From positions 5,084,001-5,148,000 of the forward strand of contig NZ_JBEPOH010000001.1 of assembly GCF_040546685.1 (NCBI RefSeq): a stretch of 64,000 nucleotides of DNA. Direction: 5' to 3'. Position 1 is the stretch's first letter, and the number at the start of each line of letters is the position of its first letter. The notes beneath the pieces were generated by a model. The model was not told the origin of the DNA. It did not search any database and was given only the letters and a program-made list of their open reading frames with translations. Source of the stretch: Variovorax sp. OAS795. Its GTDB lineage: Bacteria > Pseudomonadota > Gammaproteobacteria > Burkholderiales > Burkholderiaceae_C. Of the stretch, positions 1 to 11,138 are shown piece by piece. The translations under genes and the position numbers were made by a program.

Positions 1-683
1 TCCACGATCTTGTAGCCTGCCTTGGCAAAGGCGCCGGGCATGCCAAGCTTCATATCGCCCATGGCGTTGCCTGGCACGTCGTTGCTGAAGACCGATCCGA
101 CGACCTTGTTCGACGGCACGTTGGACCAGATGTCGAGGTACACGTCGGCGATGTCCTCAAGGCCCCAGAAGAAGTGGAAGACGCTCTTGAAACCCTTGGC
201 CGGATCGCCCTTGAGCGGGAACAGCCACGCTTGCCACGGACCTACCGTCGAGATGCAGGGGACGCCATTGAGTTCGCATTGCTGCGATGCGTTGGGACCG
301 ATCGACACCTGCGCCAGCATGAGGTCGATGTTCTCCTTGTTGATGAGCTCGGCCGCCAGGTTGGACTGCCGGTCCGGGCTGCTCTGGTCGTCGCGCGCCA
401 GGATCTCGACCTTGTATTTCTTGCCGCCGACGGTCAGCCCGTCCGCAAGCGACTTGCGCACCTGATCGAGGATGAAGTCGTCGGCCTCGGCAAACGGCGA
501 GAAAGGACCCGTCTTCGGGCTGATGTAGCCGATCTTGATCGTGTCCTTATCGGCCGCCCAAGCCGAACTGGCCTGGCCAAGAGCCGCTACCGCACCCAGC
601 GCCGCCGCGCCGCGAAGCAACTGGCGACGGTTGCCAAGGAGGCCGGTGTAGCTGGCGTTCTGCATGTGAGTCGATGTCTTCAA
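1..683 (-). CDS. LivK-type ABC transporter substrate-binding protein (3' end outside window)
   Basis: Periplasmic solute-binding protein of the branched-chain amino acid/amide (HAAT) ABC family. Only the N-terminal ~227 residues are in the window. The N-terminus has a twin-arginine pattern (NRRQLLRG) followed by an Ala-rich hydrophobic stretch ending near AWA, so Tat export is likely. The mature part starts with the family pattern IKIGYISPKTGPFSPFAE. I place the start at a TTG (683): GGAG lies 6 nt upstream, whereas the ATG at 665 has no visible ribosome site. The ligand cannot be read from sequence. It lies just beyond the aromatic locus and is divergent from an AraC gene, so an aromatic or amino-acid-like ligand is possible, but this is inference. 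Confidence 0.85.
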   Translation of the reverse strand, partial: MKTSTHMQNASYTGLLGNRRQLLRGAAALGAVAALGQASSAWAADKDTIKIGYISPKTGPFSPFAEADDFILDQVRKSLADGLTVGGKKYKVEILARDDQSSPDRQSNLAAELINKENIDLMLAQVSIGPNASQQCELNGVPCISTVGPWQAWLFPLKGDPAKGFKSVFHFFWGLEDIADVYLDIWSNVPSNKVVGSVFSNDVPGNAMGDMKLGMPGAFAKAGYKIV

Positions 684-890
684 AGTGCGCTCCGTTGCGG
701 TTACAGCCCTCCGCGAAGGCCTGCCCAACTTTCCTTTTTTCCGGCACGCGCGACTTTGTTGGCTAGGCCAGAAAAGTTGACTGGAACGGCCCTTCCCAGG
801 GGCTACAGACGCGCGCCACCGTGGAGTGACCTAGGGTTTTCTTGGCATCAACCTTGCGTGATTTCGATCAGACTCCGGAGATCCGGATGA

Positions 891-1934
891 ATGCACCGGG
901 CCTGCGCTGCCCGGGCACCGAGCAAGTGCAACGTCAGCCCCAGGCGGGCCGCCATGTCGACCTCAACTGCCACCTCGATCCTCGCTTCCACTGCCGACTT
1001 CGATCAGCACGACAAATTCGTCTACTGGCAGGAGGTCGTGTGCCGTGCATTGGTCGACCTGGAATGCAGGCCCATGGACGGAACGGCCTTCGAGGCGTCC
1101 GTAAGGGGATCGATCCTTGAAGGTTTGAGCGTTGTCCAGATCGAAGCTTCCGCGCATCGCGTCTCGCGTCAGCCTTCGGCCATATCGCGTTGCGGCGAAG
1201 AGTCGCTGATCTTCAACTTCGTGCTCTCGGGCACCGCCTTGGCGGAGCAGGACGGAAGAAGCGTCGTGTTGAGAGCTGGCGATGGTGCCGTCTGCGATGC
1301 ACAGCGCCCTTATTCGCTCAGATTCGACGACGCGTTCAAGCTCATCACGATCAAGCTCGCGCATTCGGCCATCGCGCACCGGGCCGCGAGCATCCATCGC
1401 ATCACCGCGAGAAACCTGGCGGAATCGAGCCAGATGTGCCCGATCCTCTTTGGGTACCTGGTCAGTTTCAGCAAGCAGGCCTCTCTTCTCGAGCCGGCCA
1501 CATCGGAAAAAGTGGTCAGGAACTTCACCGAATTGCTGTCTGCCGCCCTGGACGAGGTCATCCTGGCCTCACCGCTGCCGCTCTCGGAATACCGGGCCAC
1601 CGCATTGATGCGCGTGAGGGACTTCGTGGAGCGCAATCTCGACGTGTGCGAACTCGGCACGTCCATGGTGAGCACTGCATTGAATTTGTCGCCGCGGTAT
1701 ATCAACAAATTGTTCGAAGCCGAGAACACATCGTTGACGCGCTACATCTGGCGCCGGCGCCTGGAACGCGCAGCGACCGATCTGCAAGATCCGGCGCGCG
1801 CCGGCCTCGGCATCTCCGCGATCGCGATGGCGCACGGGTTCAACGACCTGAGCCACTTCAGCCGGGCATTCCGGCAACGGTTCGACCTGTCGCCCCGCGC
1901 GTACCGCGCAAGCGGCACCGCCTTGACTGCCTGA
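891..1934 (+). CDS. AraC-family transcriptional regulator
   Basis: Regulator of up to 347 residues. The N-terminal ~200 residues resemble the AraC_binding_2 cupin-like sensor (a GTALAEQDGRS... RAGDGAVCDAQRPY stretch). The C-terminal ~100 residues form a two-HTH AraC DNA-binding domain: first HTH around STALNLSPRYINKLFEAE, second around ISAIAMAHGFNDLSHFSRAF, followed by the typical FDLSPRAYR ending. The ATG at 891 has CCGGAG about 13 nt upstream; an in-frame ATG at 954 giving 326 residues is an equally plausible start. It ends 4 nt before the convergent mandelate-dehydrogenase-like gene and diverges from the binding protein at 683, so it could regulate either side. Confidence 0.88.
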   Translation: MHRACAARAPSKCNVSPRRAAMSTSTATSILASTADFDQHDKFVYWQEVVCRALVDLECRPMDGTAFEASVRGSILEGLSVVQIEASAHRVSRQPSAISRCGEESLIFNFVLSGTALAEQDGRSVVLRAGDGAVCDAQRPYSLRFDDAFKLITIKLAHSAIAHRAASIHRITARNLAESSQMCPILFGYLVSFSKQASLLEPATSEKVVRNFTELLSAALDEVILASPLPLSEYRATALMRVRDFVERNLDVCELGTSMVSTALNLSPRYINKLFEAENTSLTRYIWRRRLERAATDLQDPARAGLGISAIAMAHGFNDLSHFSRAFRQRFDLSPRAYRASGTALTA

Positions 1935-1938
1935 GGCG

Positions 1939-3069
1939 TTACCGGCCGTTCGGCGAGCCGGGCAGATCGCGCACGGTTGTCGCGCCGAGCAGGGTCATGC
2001 TGCGGACAAGTTCGTCGGCCAGGATTTTCAGGACGGCTGTCGCGCCCTGTTGCCCGCCCACCGCCAAGCCGTAAAGCGTGGGCCGGCCCACGAACACAGC
2101 CGTTGCACCTAGGGCCAGGACCTTTGCGACGTCGCCGCCCCGACGAATTCCGCCGTCCATGAACACGGGGATGCGTCCGTCGACGGCACGCACGACACGC
2201 GGCAGCGCCGAGATCGCCGAAGGCGACGCATCGTTCTGGCGGCCGCCATGGTTCGACACGATCAGGCCATCGATGCCATGGTCGACGGCCATGCGTGCAT
2301 CGTCCGCATGGAGCACGCCCTTGAGAAGGAGTGGCCCCTTCCACAATCCACGAAGCCACGCCAGGGATTCCCAGACGAGCGACCGGTCCATGGCGCGAGC
2401 CAGCAACGCGGCTTGCATGCTGGTCGAACCCGCGCCGCTTCCGGACGGCGTCAGATTGGCGAAGTCCGGCGCGCCGTGCGGGGCCATCCGAAGCGACCAC
2501 CTGGGGTGACTCACCAGATCCCAGGCCAGGCGGGGTGTTGGCCGAAACGGCATGCGGAATCCGTTGCGCATGTCGAGTTCGCGGTTGCCGCTGACGGGAA
2601 CGTCCACGGTCAGCACCAACGCCTGGTAATCATCCTTTTGGGCACGCTCGACGATCTGGCTCGCCATCTCGCGGTGCATGACGTACAGCTGCATCCACTG
2701 CGTGCCGCCCGGGGCGGCCGCGCGTACATCCTCCAGTCGCATGTTGGAGGCGGTCGACAGTGAAAAAGGAATCCCCGCACCGGCGGCCGCGCTCGCCAGC
2801 AGGCGATCGCCCTCCGGCCGAACCAGGCCGTTGAGCCCGGTAGGCGCAATGCCGAAAGGCAATGCCCATTTCCGGCCGAAGACCTCGATCGACGTATCGA
2901 CCTGCGTGGTGTCGCGCAGCACGCGCGGCGTGAGTTCGATAGCCGCCAGATCGCCTGCGTTTCGACGCATGCAATGTCCATCGTCGGCAGATCCTTCGAT
3001 GTAGTCATAGACGAATCGCGGCAGCACCGAGCGGGCTCTGCGCCGATAGTCTTCGATGTTCAACAACAT
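1939..3069 (-). CDS. mdlB: FMN-dependent alpha-hydroxy acid dehydrogenase, (S)-mandelate dehydrogenase-like
   Basis: 376-residue TIM-barrel flavoenzyme of the glycolate oxidase/lactate dehydrogenase family. It would oxidise an (S)-2-hydroxy acid to the 2-oxo acid using FMN. Visible family motifs are IEDYRRRARSVLP, YDYIEGSADD, APTGLNG, STASNM, QLYVMHRE, the active-site SNHGGRQ with catalytic His and substrate-binding Arg, and the phosphate-binding DGGIRRGGD. From memory of the Pseudomonas putida enzyme, PTGLNG, GIPFxLSTASNM, HPRWSL and the SMQAALLARAMD segment match mandelate dehydrogenase more closely than LldD. It is the last gene of the seven-gene aromatic operon, which includes a benzoylformate decarboxylase acting on its expected product. 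Substrate (mandelate versus 4-hydroxymandelate) is inferred from context. Confidence 0.85.
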   Translation of the reverse strand: MLLNIEDYRRRARSVLPRFVYDYIEGSADDGHCMRRNAGDLAAIELTPRVLRDTTQVDTSIEVFGRKWALPFGIAPTGLNGLVRPEGDRLLASAAAGAGIPFSLSTASNMRLEDVRAAAPGGTQWMQLYVMHREMASQIVERAQKDDYQALVLTVDVPVSGNRELDMRNGFRMPFRPTPRLAWDLVSHPRWSLRMAPHGAPDFANLTPSGSGAGSTSMQAALLARAMDRSLVWESLAWLRGLWKGPLLLKGVLHADDARMAVDHGIDGLIVSNHGGRQNDASPSAISALPRVVRAVDGRIPVFMDGGIRRGGDVAKVLALGATAVFVGRPTLYGLAVGGQQGATAVLKILADELVRSMTLLGATTVRDLPGSPNGR

Positions 3070-3115
3070 GAGATTTACACGAGGGTCCAGTGAGCGTTTT
3101 ATATCGATCGCGGTG

Positions 3116-4039
3116 TCAGGCGATGGCGCGCACTTCCGCGAGGCGCACGAGCGACAGCAATGTCTCCGTGACAGGCAGTTCGATGCTCAGGCGACCGGCC
3201 GCCGCCACGACCGCGCCATTGATGCTCTCGACCTCGGTGCGGCGCCCTGCCAGGATGTCCTGCAGCATGGATGGTTTGTGCCCGATGTGTTGCGCAATGG
3301 CGCTCGCCACATTGGCCCGGCATTTGGCAGGGTCCACGTCTATGCCCATCCGCAATGCGACGGACAGCACTTCCGTGACGACGTCGTTTGCAAGGCGACT
3401 GCCGTCGGCTACCTTGCCGAGTTCATCGACCGTGCACCCGGAGACGGCGCAGATGCTGTTCAGCGCTGCGTTGAACGCCACCTTCTCCCAGATCGCCGCC
3501 CACACGGTGCGGTCCGAGGTGCAATCGAGCCCGGCCTCCGTGAGCACCTCTGACACTTGGGAAACAAAGGGGCGCTCGATTCCGTCGGCCGCCATGAGCC
3601 GCACGACGCCCTTGCCGTGCGAGTGCACGTGGCCGGGGCCGACCATGTCCGCCGGCCATGTGGTGACCCCGATCAGGATGCGCTCCGGTGACGCGAACCC
3701 GGCGATCTTCTCGACATTGCCCAAGCCGTTTTGCAGCGACAGCACATGCACGTTGGGTCCGATCAGATGCCGCACACCGGACAGGGCCGCACTGGTGTGC
3801 AGCGTCTTGGTGAACACCAGGAGCAGGTCAGGAAGATCAGCGGCATCTTCCGGCCGCAGCGCCTTGAGCACCGTGACCTGCCGATCTCCACCGTCGGTGG
3901 CCAGGCGAAGCCCCTTGGCGCGGATCGCTCCGATGTGCGCGTCGTTCACGTCTATCAGCGTGACTTCGTTGCCTGATTCGGCGAGCAAGCCACCGAACAG
4001 GGACCCCATGGCGCCTGCGCCAACTATCGAAATTTTCAT
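3116..4039 (-). CDS. ketopantoate-reductase-family dehydrogenase (possible D-mandelate dehydrogenase)
   Basis: 307-residue NAD(P)-dependent enzyme of the PanE/ApbA family. The Rossmann motif is at the extreme N-terminus (MKISIVGAGAMGSLFGGLLAESG). The family's catalytic Lys region is present (IWEKVAFNAALNSICAV), as is the C-terminal Glu region (AGRRTEVESINGAVV). The start is the ATG directly before KISIVGAG, although the frame is open further upstream. It lies 7 nt downstream of the MFS gene and 46 nt upstream of the mandelate dehydrogenase-like gene, inside the catabolic operon and away from any pantothenate genes. Some D-mandelate dehydrogenases (e.g. from Enterococcus) belong to this family, so oxidation of an (R)-2-hydroxy acid is a reasonable inference; true ketopantoate reductase is the alternative. 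Confidence 0.82.
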   Translation of the reverse strand: MKISIVGAGAMGSLFGGLLAESGNEVTLIDVNDAHIGAIRAKGLRLATDGGDRQVTVLKALRPEDAADLPDLLLVFTKTLHTSAALSGVRHLIGPNVHVLSLQNGLGNVEKIAGFASPERILIGVTTWPADMVGPGHVHSHGKGVVRLMAADGIERPFVSQVSEVLTEAGLDCTSDRTVWAAIWEKVAFNAALNSICAVSGCTVDELGKVADGSRLANDVVTEVLSVALRMGIDVDPAKCRANVASAIAQHIGHKPSMLQDILAGRRTEVESINGAVVAAAGRLSIELPVTETLLSLVRLAEVRAIA

Positions 4040-4046
4040 GATGGCT

Positions 4047-5441
4047 TCATCCGTGAAATGTTTGGCCACCGGTCGTCCGCGAATGGCGGGGCAGGAGCAC
4101 ATCGCGCCCGGGAATGTGCCGGCGAACGACGAGCAGCGCGACCATGGCGAAGAACATCGCCGAACCCAGCAACGCCAGATACGCCATGGCTCCGCCTGCC
4201 GTGATCACCGCAGCTCCCGCGAAGGCGCTCAGGATGGCTCCCAGGCGCCCGAACGCCAATGCGGATGCAGTTCCCGTCGCTCTCACGCTGGTGGGGTACA
4301 TGAATGCGCACAGCGCGTACATGGTGGACTGCACGGCGTTCACGAACATGCCGTGCACGCCGAATCCGAAGATGAGCAGGTTTGTATCCTTTCCCACGTT
4401 CAGGGTCTGCAAGGCGAACGCGCTTGCAGCGGCACCGGCGCAGCACAGGACCAGCGGCCAGCGAGATCCAAAGCGGGTTATTGCCACCGCACAGGCCAGC
4501 GCCCCGATCACGCCTCCGAGGTTGTATGCCGTCAGTCCCGAGCCGGCGACCGCCATCGAAAGCCCCTCCGACGCCAGCATCGTCGGCAGCCAACTGAAGG
4601 CGGTGTACACGGCAGTCAGGCACATGAAGAACGCAGCCCAGGTCGCCAGCGTGTCGCGGGCCAGGCCGTTTGAAAAGAGTGCGGAGAAGCCAGCGCGCCT
4701 TTCGACGACTTGTTCAGCGACATCGGTGTAGGTAACGTCCTGAGCCATGGGGCGGCCCATGCGTCCAAGCAGTCTGCTCAGCTCGCCCCAGCGCGCCGGA
4801 TGGCGGGCGAGGAACCGCGGCGACTCCGGCAACGTGAAGAGCAGGAGCACCGCCAGGGCCATCGGGAAAGTGCCGCCGATGAAGAACAATCCGCGCCATC
4901 CGAAGGCCGGCAGCACTTCCGCGGCGAAGAGGCCTGCCAGCATGCCGCCGAGGGGTACGCAGACAATCGTCGCTGTCACGGCAAGCGTCCTGCGGCGGGC
5001 AGGCGTGAACTCGGCGGTGACCGTGGTCGAGCTCGGCAGTGCGCCGCCGATGCCCAGGCCGGCGATGAATCGAAGCACCGCGACGGTCAACACGTCGGGC
5101 GCAAAACCAATCGCGCAGGTAGCGGTGCCGAACAGGAAAACGCTTGCGATGACAGCCATCCGCCGGCCGAAACGGTCGGCGAACAGGCCCGCGCAAGCGC
5201 TTCCGATGCCCATGCCGACCAGGCCCGCCGCCACAGCCGGAACGAAGGCTCCGCGCGTGATGCCCCACTCCTTGATCATCGATGGAATCGCGAAACCGAT
5301 GAGTTGTCCATCGAACCCATCCATCACGATCGAAAGGGCTGCCAGGAAAACCACGACCTTCTGCATGGTTGTGTAGGCGCCGTCGTCCAGTAGCCTGCCG
5401 ATGTCTGCATTGCCTTTGAAGGGAGCAGTAGCGGTGTTCAT
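4047..5441 (-). CDS. MFS transporter, aromatic acid:H+ symporter (AAHS) type
   Basis: 464-residue inner-membrane permease with about 12 hydrophobic segments. The DGFDGQLIGFAIPSMIKEWG stretch in helix 1 matches the DGxD motif of AAHS transporters such as PcaK and BenK. The loop 2-3 signature is DRFGRR. The start is placed at MNTATAPFKGN (5441), preceded by a G-rich stretch; a longer frame upstream has no membrane character. It lies between pobA and the ketopantoate-reductase-family gene, so the likely cargo is 4-hydroxybenzoate, 4-hydroxymandelate or a related acid. The exact substrate cannot be read from sequence. Confidence 0.87.
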   Translation of the reverse strand: MNTATAPFKGNADIGRLLDDGAYTTMQKVVVFLAALSIVMDGFDGQLIGFAIPSMIKEWGITRGAFVPAVAAGLVGMGIGSACAGLFADRFGRRMAVIASVFLFGTATCAIGFAPDVLTVAVLRFIAGLGIGGALPSSTTVTAEFTPARRRTLAVTATIVCVPLGGMLAGLFAAEVLPAFGWRGLFFIGGTFPMALAVLLLFTLPESPRFLARHPARWGELSRLLGRMGRPMAQDVTYTDVAEQVVERRAGFSALFSNGLARDTLATWAAFFMCLTAVYTAFSWLPTMLASEGLSMAVAGSGLTAYNLGGVIGALACAVAITRFGSRWPLVLCCAGAAASAFALQTLNVGKDTNLLIFGFGVHGMFVNAVQSTMYALCAFMYPTSVRATGTASALAFGRLGAILSAFAGAAVITAGGAMAYLALLGSAMFFAMVALLVVRRHIPGRDVLLPRHSRTTGGQTFHG

Positions 5442-5594
5442 GGGCGCCCCCGCAAGTTGGACGGCTCGTCGAGCGCCAACGAAAAATGATGGTTCATGTC
5501 TTGTCTCCAGATGGAGCGCCCGGCATTGCCCGGCGCTCAGGGTGTGCAGTGCCAACGATTGGCTGCCGCCTCTTGATGGGCGGTGATGTACGAA

Positions 5595-7774
<2,180 letters not shown>

Positions 7775-7880
7775 TTCTTGTCTCCAGTTTTAAAAATCGG
7801 GATGCAGCGGCTCGTTCACCTCGGCGCATCGCCGAGGTGACATGGCGTCCGACAAGGACGCTTGTGCGCTCGTGCGTTGC

Positions 7881-9329
7881 CTAGAAGGGGTATTGGCGCG
7901 GCGTGGTCTGCACGGTCAGCCAACGCAGTTCGGTGAAGGCGTCCACGCCGGCCTTTCCGCCGAAGCGGCCGATACCGCTGCCCTTGACGCCACCGAACGG
8001 CATCTGTGCTTCGTCGTGGACCGTGGGTCCATTCACATGGCAGATGCCCGACTCGATGCGCCCTGCCACCTGAATGGCTCGCGCCACATCCCGGCCGAAC
8101 ACCGCGGCCGCAAGGCCGTACTCGTTGTCGTTGGCGCAAGCAATGGCCGCTTCGACACCTCTGACGCGAACGATGCCTTTCACGGGGCCAAAAGCTTCCT
8201 CCCGGAAGATGCGCATTTCCGACGTGACGTGATCGAGCAGCGTCGCGGGCATCAGCGTGTCTTTCGCCTTGCCGCCGGTGACGAGCGTGGCGCCCTTGGA
8301 AAGCGCATCGTCGATCAGCGCGTTGCAGCGGTTGACCGTGCCCATGTCCACCACCGAACCAAGCACCACGGGTCCCAGCCGCGGGTCGCCCAGCGGAAGA
8401 CTCGCAGCCCTTGCACCGAGCTTGGCGACGAATTCATCGGCGATGCTTTCGTCGACCACGACGCGCTCGGTCGACATGCAGATCTGTCCGGAATTGGCGA
8501 ATGCACCGAACACCGCTGCGTTGACGGCGGCATCGACGTCGGCATCGTCCAGGATGACCAGGGGGGCCTTGCCGCCGAGTTCGAGCACAACGGGCTTGAG
8601 GTACTTGGCACAGGTGGCGGCGATGAGCTTGCCGACGTGGGTCGAGCCCGTGAAATTGACGCGTCGGACGGCAGGATGCGCCACCATCGCTTCGACGACC
8701 GCAGCAGCGTCCGCAGGCGCGTTGGTCACGAAGTTCACCACGCCCTTGGGGAAGCCGGCCTCTTGCAGCGCCTCGACGATCAACCCATGCGTGGCTGGAC
8801 AGATTTCGCTGCCCTTGAGAACGACGGTATTGCCGCAAGCCAGGGGCGTTGCGATGGCACGCACCGCCAGGATCACGGGCGCGTTCCAGGGCGCAATGCC
8901 CAGAACGACGCCGGCCGGCTGCCGCACGGCCATCGCCAGATTGCCCGGTACGTCCGAAGGGATGACTTCGCCGCTGATCTGGGTCGTGAGCGACGCGGCC
9001 TCCAGCAGCATGCCTGCCGCCAGGTGGACGTTGAAGCCTGCCCAGATTGCCGATGCGCCCGTCTCGGCCGCGACGACTGCGGCGAAGGCCTCTGCCTTGG
9101 CTTCCAGCGCGTGCGAAGCCTTCATGAGCAGCGCGCGGCGTTCGCCGGGCCCGGTGGTCGACCAGGTCTTGAAGGCCTCGGCCGCGGCATCCACGGCGGC
9201 AACGGCGTCTTCCGTCGTGGCCGCGGGCGCGGTCGTTGCCACGCTGCCGTCCAGGGGGTTGCGCCGCTCAAAGGTTGCGCCGTTGCGAGCGTTCGTGGGC
9301 TCGCCATTGATCAACATCGAAATCTTCAT
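7881..9329 (-). CDS. NAD(P)+-dependent aldehyde dehydrogenase (aromatic aldehyde type)
   Basis: 482-residue aldehyde dehydrogenase superfamily enzyme that would oxidise an aromatic aldehyde to the acid. Visible motifs are GIAPWNAPV, NFTGSTHVGK, the catalytic Glu in VLELGGKAPLVILDDADVD, and the catalytic Cys in FANSGQICMSTERV. The C-terminal EEAFGPV and PFGGVKGSGIGRFG motifs are also present. The architecture resembles vanillin, salicylaldehyde and benzaldehyde dehydrogenases. The start is the ATG at 9329, with GGAGACAAG just upstream. It follows the benzoylformate decarboxylase by 67 nt and would take its product, (4-hydroxy)benzaldehyde, to the benzoate that PobA uses, the role of MdlD in Pseudomonas. 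Confidence 0.92.
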   Translation of the reverse strand: MKISMLINGEPTNARNGATFERRNPLDGSVATTAPAATTEDAVAAVDAAAEAFKTWSTTGPGERRALLMKASHALEAKAEAFAAVVAAETGASAIWAGFNVHLAAGMLLEAASLTTQISGEVIPSDVPGNLAMAVRQPAGVVLGIAPWNAPVILAVRAIATPLACGNTVVLKGSEICPATHGLIVEALQEAGFPKGVVNFVTNAPADAAAVVEAMVAHPAVRRVNFTGSTHVGKLIAATCAKYLKPVVLELGGKAPLVILDDADVDAAVNAAVFGAFANSGQICMSTERVVVDESIADEFVAKLGARAASLPLGDPRLGPVVLGSVVDMGTVNRCNALIDDALSKGATLVTGGKAKDTLMPATLLDHVTSEMRIFREEAFGPVKGIVRVRGVEAAIACANDNEYGLAAAVFGRDVARAIQVAGRIESGICHVNGPTVHDEAQMPFGGVKGSGIGRFGGKAGVDAFTELRWLTVQTTPRQYPF

Positions 9330-9396
9330 CGGCTTGTCTCCGTAGGGTGGTTTGAAAGAATGCGTCGGCCGTTGGAACGGGAGTGATTGGCTGGGG

Positions 9397-11022
9397 TCAG
9401 GCGACCCGGACCTCCACGACGCATGGCGTGTCACTGGACAAGCCTTCGTCGAGTGCCTTGCGCAGATCGGCCGGATCGGTCACGCGCAATGCCGCGCATC
9501 CCATCCCTTTGGCCAGCGACTGGAAGTCCAGGTCGGGGAGTTCGGTGCCCTGCACGACATCGGTGGGCGAAAAGCCAAATACCGGTGCGAAGTCCTGGAG
9601 TGCGGCGTAGCGGCGGTTGTTCAGGATCACGAAGGTGATCGGCAGCTTGTTCTGCGCCGCGCTCCAAAGCGCTTGGATGGAGTACATGCTGGATCCGTCA
9701 CCGATCAGGCAGATGACCCGGCCTCCCGGTTTGCCCAAGGCAACGCCCACAGACGCGGGCATGCCGTAGCCGAGGCCGCCGCTGTCCATCGTGTAGAAGG
9801 TTTCGCTGCGCGTGAAGGGCAGATGGGCCTGCATCACAGGCCTTGCGCTCGGTGCCTCTTCGACCACGATGTCTTCCGGCCTTCTTGCTTCGGCGAGCGT
9901 CTGGAGCACATAGGCTACCGACATCAACGGCGTCGGCTCTGCGCGCGGCGCGGCCTTTCTCGCGAGTGGAAGCGGACGGGTCTTCTTCGGCGGCAGGGCC
10001 AGCAGGTCGAGCACGCCCAACCGGATGCTGCCGACTGCCGAGATGCCGACAGGCGCCCAGGCGGCCGTATCGGGATCCTCGGTCAACTGGCAGAGGGCTG
10101 CGCCGGCAGGCACATGGGGTCCCGCACCTTCGACGTGATAAGCGAAGGCCGGCGCGCCGATGGCCACGATGAGATCGTGGCCGTCGAGCAATTCGACGAT
10201 CCGCTCGCGCATTGCCGGAAGGAAGCCGGCGAACAAGCGATGGTCTTCCGGAAAGCTGCAGCGCCCGGACATCGGAGCGACCCACACGCGTGCGTTGTGA
10301 GCCTCTGCCAGTGCGACGACTTCGTTCCACGCGCCGTCCCGGTCGGCTGCAGCGCCCACCACGAATGCCGGGCGCTCGCTTGCTTCCAGCGCAGCCGAGA
10401 TCCGGGCGATCAGTTCGGGCTCCGCACGCGTTCGGGTGCTCACGACCCGGGTCGGAACCAACTCTGCGCGTTGGTCCCAGTCGTCGACGGGCACCGACAC
10501 CAGGACCGGGCCGCAAGGCGGCATCATGGCCAGGTAGTAGGCCCGGGCGATCGCAAGCGGCACGTCTTCTGCACGGGCGGGCTCGATGCTCCATTTGACG
10601 TAGGGCTTCGGCAGTTCGGTCGCCTGGGCCGAAGACAGGAACGGGTCGAAGGGAAGGATCGAACGCGCCTGCTGCCCGGCCGTGATCACCATGGGCGTGC
10701 GGTTCTTGTAGGCGGTGAAGATGTTGCCCATGGCGTTGCCCACGCCGGCCGCCGAGTGAAGATTCACGAACGCAGCGTTTCGAGTCGCCTGCGCATAGCC
10801 GTCCGCCATGCCGACCACGCAGGCTTCCTGCAGACCGAGGATGTAGCGGAAGTCGCTCGGGAAGTCGCGGAACATCGGAAGCTCGGTCGACCCCGGATTC
10901 GCGAACACGGAGGTCATTCCGAAGCGGCGCATCAAGTCGAACACGGCCTCGCGGACGGTGGTGGTGTTTGTTGCGGGCTGCGTGGCCGTTGCGACGACGG
11001 CGTGCGGTACGGGTGCGGTCAT
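9397..11022 (-). CDS. mdlC: benzoylformate decarboxylase, thiamine diphosphate dependent
   Basis: 541-residue ThDP enzyme that decarboxylates benzoylformate-type 2-oxo acids to aldehydes. Recognition rests on the N-terminal run NPGSTELPMFRDFPSDFRYI, LQEACVVGMADGYAQATRN and NLHSAAGVGNAMG. These carry the equivalents of the Pseudomonas putida active-site Ser26, Glu47 and His70. The His281 equivalent is in APAFAYHVEG. The C-terminal ThDP/Mg motif runs from GDGSSMYS to LNNRRYAAL. The usual family length is near 528, so it is full length. The start is the ATG at 11022 with AGGAG 9 nt upstream. It is the first gene of the operon and faces the LysR gene across 116 nt. Confidence 0.92.
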   Translation of the reverse strand: MTAPVPHAVVATATQPATNTTTVREAVFDLMRRFGMTSVFANPGSTELPMFRDFPSDFRYILGLQEACVVGMADGYAQATRNAAFVNLHSAAGVGNAMGNIFTAYKNRTPMVITAGQQARSILPFDPFLSSAQATELPKPYVKWSIEPARAEDVPLAIARAYYLAMMPPCGPVLVSVPVDDWDQRAELVPTRVVSTRTRAEPELIARISAALEASERPAFVVGAAADRDGAWNEVVALAEAHNARVWVAPMSGRCSFPEDHRLFAGFLPAMRERIVELLDGHDLIVAIGAPAFAYHVEGAGPHVPAGAALCQLTEDPDTAAWAPVGISAVGSIRLGVLDLLALPPKKTRPLPLARKAAPRAEPTPLMSVAYVLQTLAEARRPEDIVVEEAPSARPVMQAHLPFTRSETFYTMDSGGLGYGMPASVGVALGKPGGRVICLIGDGSSMYSIQALWSAAQNKLPITFVILNNRRYAALQDFAPVFGFSPTDVVQGTELPDLDFQSLAKGMGCAALRVTDPADLRKALDEGLSSDTPCVVEVRVA

Positions 11023-11076
11023 TTCGTGCTCTCCTGCTGTGCACCGCGAACTCGCAATGCTGTCTCGATGGCGGGA

Positions 11077-11117
11077 GTGTGAAACCGCACACCCATCTTG
11101 AAAATTGCCTTTTCGAG
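11077..11117. promoter_or_regulatory. candidate LysR-type operator region between mdlC and the LysR gene
   Basis: The 116-nt divergent spacer holds two inverted repeats. One is GTGTG-6 nt-CACAC at 11077-11092. The other is CTTGAAAA-5 nt-TTTTCGAG at 11097-11117, with 8-bp arms and one mismatch. The second ends 21 nt before the LysR start codon, where LysR-type activators commonly bind to repress themselves and activate the divergent operon. Functional assignment is inference. Confidence 0.4.
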
Positions 11118-11138
11118 AAAAAGTCATTACCGTCGTGC

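Noticed and set aside
7842..11082. Long plus-strand frames opposite the aldehyde dehydrogenase and decarboxylase
   Set aside because: His/Arg/Gly-rich mirror frames with no motif; the minus-strand genes are unambiguous.
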